A stretch of 9,425 bases of DNA from an uncultured Chthoniobacterales bacterium (lineage in GTDB: Bacteria > Verrucomicrobiota > Verrucomicrobiia > Chthoniobacterales > CAKUMP01): contig CAKUMP010000080.1 of NCBI GenBank assembly GCA_934667795.1, forward strand, positions 1 through 9,425, written 5' to 3'. Each line of letters opens with the position of its first letter. Position 1 is the stretch's first letter. Of this stretch, positions 5,678 to 9,425 are shown piece after piece. A program made the position numbers and the translations under genes. The notes under the pieces are model-generated. The model saw nothing but the letters and a program-made list of their open reading frames with translations, ran no database searches and was not told the origin of the DNA.

Positions 5678-7006
5678 GTGAATAATATATCAAGGGACAC
5701 TTCTCAAAAAACTCCTGTGGTCGTAATTATCGGCGGTGGATTTGGTGGACTGGCAGCCGCACGAGGCCTGGAAAAAGAAAATGTAAAGGTCATACTGATC
5801 GATCGCACGAACCATCATTTGTTTCAGCCTTTGCTCTATCAGGTTGCGACGGCAGGGCTATCACCAGCCGATATTGCACAACCCATTCGCGGTATTTTAA
5901 GAAAACAAAAAAACACAACAGTCCTTTTAGACGAGGTTATCGAAATTCGCCCGGAACAACAGGAGCTACAAACGCACGACCATCTGGTTCAATACGACTA
6001 CCTCATCGTTGCAGCAGGTGCCAGGCACCATTATTTTGGTAATAATGAATGGGAAATCCACGCTCCCGGTCTCAAAACTCTGGCAGATGCTATCGAATTA
6101 AGACGCCGGATCCTCCTTTCTTTTGAAATTGCAGAAAAAGCAACGACAGATGCTGAACGTAAGCAGGCAATGACATTTGTGGTGGTCGGTGGCGGACCAA
6201 CAGGAGTAGAAATGGCGGGGGCTATTTCTGAACTCGCTCGTCATACGCTTCGCAGAGATTTTCGACAAATGAATCCGGAGGAAAGCCGTGTTATTCTCGT
6301 GGAAGCCGCCCCTAGAATTCTTCTCGGTTTTTCCGAAGATCTTTCTCAAAGCGCCGAACGCCAGTTAAACGCACTCGGTGTCGAAATCCAGACAGGAAAA
6401 GCCATTACGCATATTTCTCCCGGAATGGTAGAAATGGGAGAGGAAAAAATCGCTGCACGAACGGTTGTATGGGCTGCAGGCAACAAGGCTTCTCCTCTCG
6501 CTTCCATGTTAGGTGCAGAAACAGACCGTCAGGGACGAGTACAAGTAAACCCCGATCTCACCATTCCCGGGCGCCCCGAAATCCAGGCCATTGGGGACAT
6601 GATCACAACAACCTATGCCGATCAAAAACCAGTCCCAGGAGTTAGCCCCGCCGCCATCCAGGCAGGCACTCATGCCGCTAAAAATATTATCCGCCAAATC
6701 CAGGGAAAATCTCCACTCCCATGGCATTATTTCGACAAAGGAAGTATGGCAACTCTCGGACGTCATGCTGCGGTCGCTCAAATCGGAAAATTGAAACTTA
6801 AAGGGTATCCCGCATGGCTCGCATGGGTTTTTGTTCACCTGATTTTCTTAATAGGCTTCCGTAACCGTCTTGCAGTCTTCTTCCAATGGGCCTGGGCCTA
6901 TTTCACTTATTCTAAAGGTGCCCGTCTCATTTCTCAAATCACCGATCAACGCGCCTATTTATCTCCCGATACTTCCATCACAGATAAAGCTTCAGAACAA
7001 AAATAG
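5678..7006 (+). CDS. ndh: Type II NADH:quinone oxidoreductase (NDH-2)
   Basis: The protein has 442 residues, the usual length for single-subunit NDH-2. It passes electrons from NADH to quinone through FAD without pumping protons, bound to the inner face of the membrane. The FAD-binding fold starts at residue 14 (VVVIIGGGFGGLAAARG), followed by the family hallmark LFQPLLYQVATAGLSPADIA (48-67). The NADH fold is VVVGGGPTGVEMAG (168-181), and Glu209 at the end of the next strand favours NADH over NADPH. AIGD (304-307) and AAIQAG (325-330) mark the second FAD contact and quinone-side segment. A hydrophobic stretch WLAWVFVHLIFLIGF (380-394) suits membrane attachment. The start is GTG: an in-frame TAG lies just upstream and no ATG precedes the FAD motif; only a weak GAAG precedes it. 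The gene ends 6 bp from the convergent LacI-family gene. Other FAD pyridine nucleotide reductases are less likely. Confidence 0.9.
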   Translation: MNNISRDTSQKTPVVVIIGGGFGGLAAARGLEKENVKVILIDRTNHHLFQPLLYQVATAGLSPADIAQPIRGILRKQKNTTVLLDEVIEIRPEQQELQTHDHLVQYDYLIVAAGARHHYFGNNEWEIHAPGLKTLADAIELRRRILLSFEIAEKATTDAERKQAMTFVVVGGGPTGVEMAGAISELARHTLRRDFRQMNPEESRVILVEAAPRILLGFSEDLSQSAERQLNALGVEIQTGKAITHISPGMVEMGEEKIAARTVVWAAGNKASPLASMLGAETDRQGRVQVNPDLTIPGRPEIQAIGDMITTTYADQKPVPGVSPAAIQAGTHAAKNIIRQIQGKSPLPWHYFDKGSMATLGRHAAVAQIGKLKLKGYPAWLAWVFVHLIFLIGFRNRLAVFFQWAWAYFTYSKGARLISQITDQRAYLSPDTSITDKASEQK

Positions 7007-7012
7007 CAGAAA

Positions 7013-8092
7013 TCATATCTCTCTTTCCTCAATCCTCGCTACCCTCACACACGATGCACGCTCAATTAACTTCCCCGGCATCCTGACAAGTCTGGCAGGA
7101 CAATCTCCCCTTTCAATTCTGTCCAGAATTAAGCGCATCGCTTCTTGTGCCAGCGCATCGAAATCCTGGCGATAAGTCGTCAACGAAATCGGTACCTCAC
7201 TGGCTTCTTTTGTATCATTAAAGCCAAATAAGCTCATCTCGTCCGGAACTTTTAGCCCTTGCTCCTCAAGCGCTTTCCATAATGCTGGCATATATACATC
7301 GTAGCTTAAAATCGCAGTAGGGCGTGGAGTCCCGGATAGTATTCGAGATACAAATTCACGTGCGGCTTCCCAGTGTTCATTCATCCCAAAATGAATGGGC
7401 TTCAATATCGAATCAGGTAACGAAAGGCCATGTTTTTTGACGAACGAATAATATTGCTGCCAAAAACAAATATCTTCCCAACTCCCATGCATTTCAGAAA
7501 TACGAAAACTCGCAATACAACGATGCCCAAGTTCGTATAAATATTCCAGGGTTTCCTGGGTCGCGGCATGCATGTCGGTCGTCACAGTATCTACATGTGC
7601 TGAAGCACTAACCCTGTTAAACAAAACAACTGGTATCTCCTGGGCAGTTTGTACCATTAAGTCTGTCGAATAATTTTCTGCAATAATCGCCTGCACGCGT
7701 CGCTCAACTACACAACGTAGCTTTCCTTCCGAGTTGATATCCTGATCCACTCCTATCATCAAAGGGTAAAAACCCGCTTCCGAAATCGCACGCTGAATCG
7801 CAACAAAATGCCGCCCATAAAAATCATTCCCTTGATGAATCTGCTTTAAAAGATAGTCCGATATAAGAAATCCCACATTCTGCAACCCGGATTTACTCTT
7901 TTTCCCTTTCGATGAACGACGTTTATACGAACGTTTCTTTAATAAGTCCCAGACTTTTCTCCTGACTTCTTCCGAAATCCCCGGTTTCTCATTCAAGACA
8001 CGCGATACGGTAGCAATCGATATCCCTAGCTCTTTCGCAATCGATTCCATCGAAACCCGTTGAGAATGTTGCTTACTGGTAAAATCAGACAT
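7013..8092 (-). CDS. LacI-family transcriptional regulator with an unusual basic hinge
   Basis: Translation from the ATG at 8092 gives 359 residues. The LacI helix-turn-helix is clear at about 13-46 (VSMESIAKELGISIATVSRV, then LNEKPGISEEVRRKVW). The region that normally reads 'lGYrpn..Ar.L' is instead a basic stretch, YKRRSSKGKKSKSG (about 54-67), without the hinge-helix Leu. A standard sensor domain follows, with VGFLISDY, AIIAENYS, VVLFNR, DMHAATQETLEYLYELGHRC and DEMSLFGFND, ending in the SLTTYRQDFDALAQEA region. Such proteins usually repress sugar-use genes and are released by a sugar. A TTG at 8101 would add three residues; both starts lack a well-spaced Shine-Dalgarno site. It is divergent from the second PEP-CTERM gene, with TGCA-centred dyads upstream, and convergent with ndh. 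Confidence 0.88.
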   Translation of the reverse strand: MSDFTSKQHSQRVSMESIAKELGISIATVSRVLNEKPGISEEVRRKVWDLLKKRSYKRRSSKGKKSKSGLQNVGFLISDYLLKQIHQGNDFYGRHFVAIQRAISEAGFYPLMIGVDQDINSEGKLRCVVERRVQAIIAENYSTDLMVQTAQEIPVVLFNRVSASAHVDTVTTDMHAATQETLEYLYELGHRCIASFRISEMHGSWEDICFWQQYYSFVKKHGLSLPDSILKPIHFGMNEHWEAAREFVSRILSGTPRPTAILSYDVYMPALWKALEEQGLKVPDEMSLFGFNDTKEASEVPISLTTYRQDFDALAQEAMRLILDRIERGDCPARLVRMPGKLIERASCVRVARIEEREI

Positions 8093-8094
8093 CC

Positions 8095-8168
8095 TTTGCA
8101 AGATTACATATTACTTCATGCAAAACAACCATTCTTTGCACAACCGTAAATTATCTCAATTTGTGCAA
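8095..8168. promoter_or_regulatory. Four TGCA-centred half-sites, candidate LacI-family operators
   Basis: TTTGCA (8095-8100) pairs with TGCAAA (8119-8124), and TTGCACAA (8136-8143) is the exact reverse complement of TTGTGCAA (8161-8168). All four share a TTGCA or TGCAA core. They lie immediately upstream of the LacI-family gene, where an autoregulatory operator is expected. The arms are spaced wider (17-18 bp) than in standard LacI operators. An 11-bp palindrome, AGGGTTACCCT, follows at 8170-8180. Confidence 0.4.
8101..8128 (-). promoter_or_regulatory. Candidate promoter of the LacI-family gene
   Basis: Read on the minus strand, TTGTTT (8128-8123), a 16-bp spacer and TAATCT (8106-8101) make a weak sigma70-like pair. 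It would place the transcript start within a few bases of the ATG at 8092. It lies within the candidate operator half-sites. Confidence 0.25.
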
Positions 8169-8186
8169 TAGGGTTACCCTTCCACA

Positions 8187-8484
8187 GCTCTGTCCCTATT
8201 TCTACCCCTCGCCCCTTCTATAGCTCTGTCCCTTATTTCTACCCCTCGCCCCTTCTACTGCTCTGTCCCTATTTCTACCCCTCCCCTTTCTATAGCTCTG
8301 TCCCTATTTCTACCCCTCGCCCCTTCTACTGCTCTGTCCCTATTTCTACCCCTCGCTCCTTCTACTGCTCTGTCCCTATTTCTACCCCTCGCTCCTTCTA
8401 TAGCTCTGTCCCTTATTTCCCTTATTTCTACCCCTCGTCCCTTCTATAGCTCTGTCCCTTATTTCCACCCCCCTCCTTTTTCCC
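8187..8484 (+). repeat. Tandem array of about eight 36-bp pyrimidine-rich repeats
   Basis: Units begin with GCTCTGTCCC at 8187, 8223, 8260, 8295, 8331, 8367, 8403 and 8449. Seven are complete (36, 37, 35, 36, 36, 36 and 46 bp) and the eighth is degenerate. Each reads GCTCTGTCCCTATTTCTACC, then CCTCGCCCCTTCTA followed by TA or CT. About five-sixths of the plus-strand bases are pyrimidines. Units abut with no spacers, so this is a minisatellite-like array, not CRISPR. The 46-bp unit carries an internal 9-bp duplication (CCTTATTTC). The array fills the gap between two divergent genes. Confidence 0.9.
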
Positions 8485-8556
8485 GATATTTATTTTATTG
8501 ATTATTCTTCTTAATTGAATTATTGATAATAGGAAATATCTACAAAGGATATAAAC
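8485..8556 (+). promoter_or_regulatory. AT-rich leader and ribosome binding site of the second PEP-CTERM gene
   Basis: After the repeat array the sequence turns AT-rich (TTATTGATTATTC, then AATTGAATTATTGATAAT). A promoter probably lies here, but no well-spaced -35/-10 pair stands out. AAAGGA at 8544-8549, 7 nt before the ATG, is the best Shine-Dalgarno site in the right half of the window. Confidence 0.45.
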
Positions 8557-9300
8557 ATGATAAAAGGTATTTTCTTCTTAATGATAATGGGAGTAGGCAG
8601 TAGTTTTGGGCAGATGATTATCTCGCAACAGGCTTCTTTACCCACAGAAAATGTGGTGGCAGAAAATATGGGAGGTAGTGGCTGGACAAATGGATATCTC
8701 GTTTATACCAATCCAAATTTAGAAAATGGTTATCGTCAATTAGGGCAGTCTTTTTTAAATGATGGGCCAGCAACAGTTCTTGACAAAATCACCGTCAGAT
8801 TTTGGCAACCTGGCACTTATAGCTCTGCAGTCCCCGTGAGTTCGGGAGCACCAGGAGCAACGCTCCGGATGTCTATTTATGAAGTCTCTAATGGAGCCGT
8901 TACCTTTGTAGATCTGGATAATCCAAATGCTACGTGGTCATCTGCTCTCCCCACAGATCTGGCAGTAACATCTGTGAACGACAAACAGTTCTTAACGTTT
9001 GATATGCCAGATACATTTACACTGAAAGCAAATCAACATTATGTATTTCTAATGACTTTTGAAGATCCTGGTACGAATCGAGGGATCCATTTCGCTTGGG
9101 GTGGCGGTGCCACTTATGCGGATGGTCGTGCTATTTTCTATAACACGACAGATGTCGCTGGAGTAATTGCATTACGCCCAATTTCGCAAAGTGTTGATCT
9201 TTCTTTCCAAGTGACAGCAGTCCCTGAACCAGGCTCCCTATTACTGTTAGGGCTAGGATTATTAGGATTAACAGGATGCCGGCGTTATTCGACTCATTAG
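8557..9300 (+). CDS. PEP-CTERM sorting domain protein, beta-sandwich ectodomain
   Basis: The protein has 247 residues. It begins with a short signal peptide (MIKGIFFLMIMGVGSSFGQ, cleavage likely near residue 18-19). The ectodomain is beta-rich and aromatic (RQLGQSFLNDGPATVLDKIT, NQHYVFLMTF, GIHFAWGGG), of a kind common in exported PEP-CTERM proteins; no enzymatic motif is seen, and it may bind a ligand or glycan. The sorting signal is textbook: VPEPGSLLLLGLGLLGLTG (222-240) followed by CRR. Processing by an exosortase is expected. The ATG at 8557 is well supported by AAAGGA 7 nt upstream. The gene is divergent from the LacI-family regulator, the usual arrangement for a regulator and its target, but the 36-bp repeat array lies between them. 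The specific function is unknown. Confidence 0.85.
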   Translation: MIKGIFFLMIMGVGSSFGQMIISQQASLPTENVVAENMGGSGWTNGYLVYTNPNLENGYRQLGQSFLNDGPATVLDKITVRFWQPGTYSSAVPVSSGAPGATLRMSIYEVSNGAVTFVDLDNPNATWSSALPTDLAVTSVNDKQFLTFDMPDTFTLKANQHYVFLMTFEDPGTNRGIHFAWGGGATYADGRAIFYNTTDVAGVIALRPISQSVDLSFQVTAVPEPGSLLLLGLGLLGLTGCRRYSTH

Positions 9301-9330
9301 ATTATGACGAATAAAAGGATCCTGAACCAT

Positions 9331-9362
9331 AGTCATTCAAATTTTTGAACAACATCATGACT
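9331..9362. repeat. Inverted repeats downstream of the second PEP-CTERM gene
   Basis: AGTCAT (9331-9336) pairs with ATGACT (9357-9362), and TTCAAA (9336-9341) pairs with TTTGAA (9344-9349) inside it. The stems are AT-rich and not followed by a T-tract, so this is at best a weak transcription end. It starts 31 bp after the stop codon. Confidence 0.25.
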
Positions 9363-9425
9363 GTCGCCTCTGCGTTGCGCCTTCCATCACACAATCCAGT
9401 AGTAAATGGTTGGTGATCATAAATC

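Noticed and set aside
6509..6838. Minus-strand 109-codon frame opposite ndh
   Set aside because: It is antisense to conserved NDH-2 motifs and has no independent support.
8187..8484. CRISPR array (unit length 36 bp fits a CRISPR repeat)
   Set aside because: Units abut directly with no variable spacers, units vary, and no cas genes are present.
8818..8827. TATAGCTCTG inside the second PEP-CTERM gene, matching the start of the tandem repeat
   Set aside because: The match is only 10 nt, the following bases diverge, and it lies in ordinary coding sequence; probably chance.
9302..9424. Minus-strand open frame of 40 residues running off the right edge, possibly the end of a gene
   Set aside because: I recognise no family in it, and an open frame of this size is expected by chance; more sequence to the right would decide.

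Overview
The window looks like a chromosomal segment of a Verrucomicrobiota bacterium, most likely from the Opitutae/Puniceicoccales side. I infer this from the combination of two PEP-CTERM surface proteins (one with an autotransporter-type beta-strand repeat), a heparinase II/III-like polysaccharide lyase, LacI-type sensors in two formats, and repeat-rich intergenic DNA. No rRNA or other taxonomic marker is present, so the placement is an inference.

Positions 1-2734 are the tail of a plus-strand operon. It holds the C-terminal part of a heparinase II/III-like protein (cut by the left edge), then two small amidohydrolase-2 family proteins joined by ATGA stop/start overlaps. The first amidohydrolase keeps all five metal ligands; the second has replaced all five and is probably a pseudoenzyme. 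After them comes a 49-codon reading frame that reads as the N-terminus of a DegT/DnrJ/EryC1/StrS aminotransferase and then stops. I take it as a truncated remnant marking the eroded end of the operon. Such a cluster suggests handling of uronic acid or amino sugar glycans, but no substrate can be named.

Positions 2735-3055 are a mosaic of inverted-repeat elements followed by AT-rich promoter-like DNA. Next come a PEP-CTERM/beta-strand-repeat protein (3056-4405), a GntR-type winged-helix regulator with a LacI-like sensor domain (4457-5623), and a type II NADH dehydrogenase (5678-7006). A LacI-family regulator (7013-8092, minus strand) converges on the dehydrogenase with only 6 bp between them. 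Two contiguous 17-bp dyads sit at the junction of the PEP-CTERM gene and the GntR-type regulator and look like an operator.

Positions 8093-8556 separate the LacI-family gene from a divergent second PEP-CTERM gene (8557-9300). This gap holds four TGCA-centred candidate operator half-sites and then eight contiguous copies of a roughly 36-bp pyrimidine-rich tandem repeat. A 13-nt core of that repeat recurs, inverted, at 2943-2955. The overall picture is two regulated, exosortase-sorted surface proteins, each next to a sugar-type regulator, downstream of a decayed polysaccharide-use operon. No exosortase, transposase, RNA gene or CRISPR array is visible.
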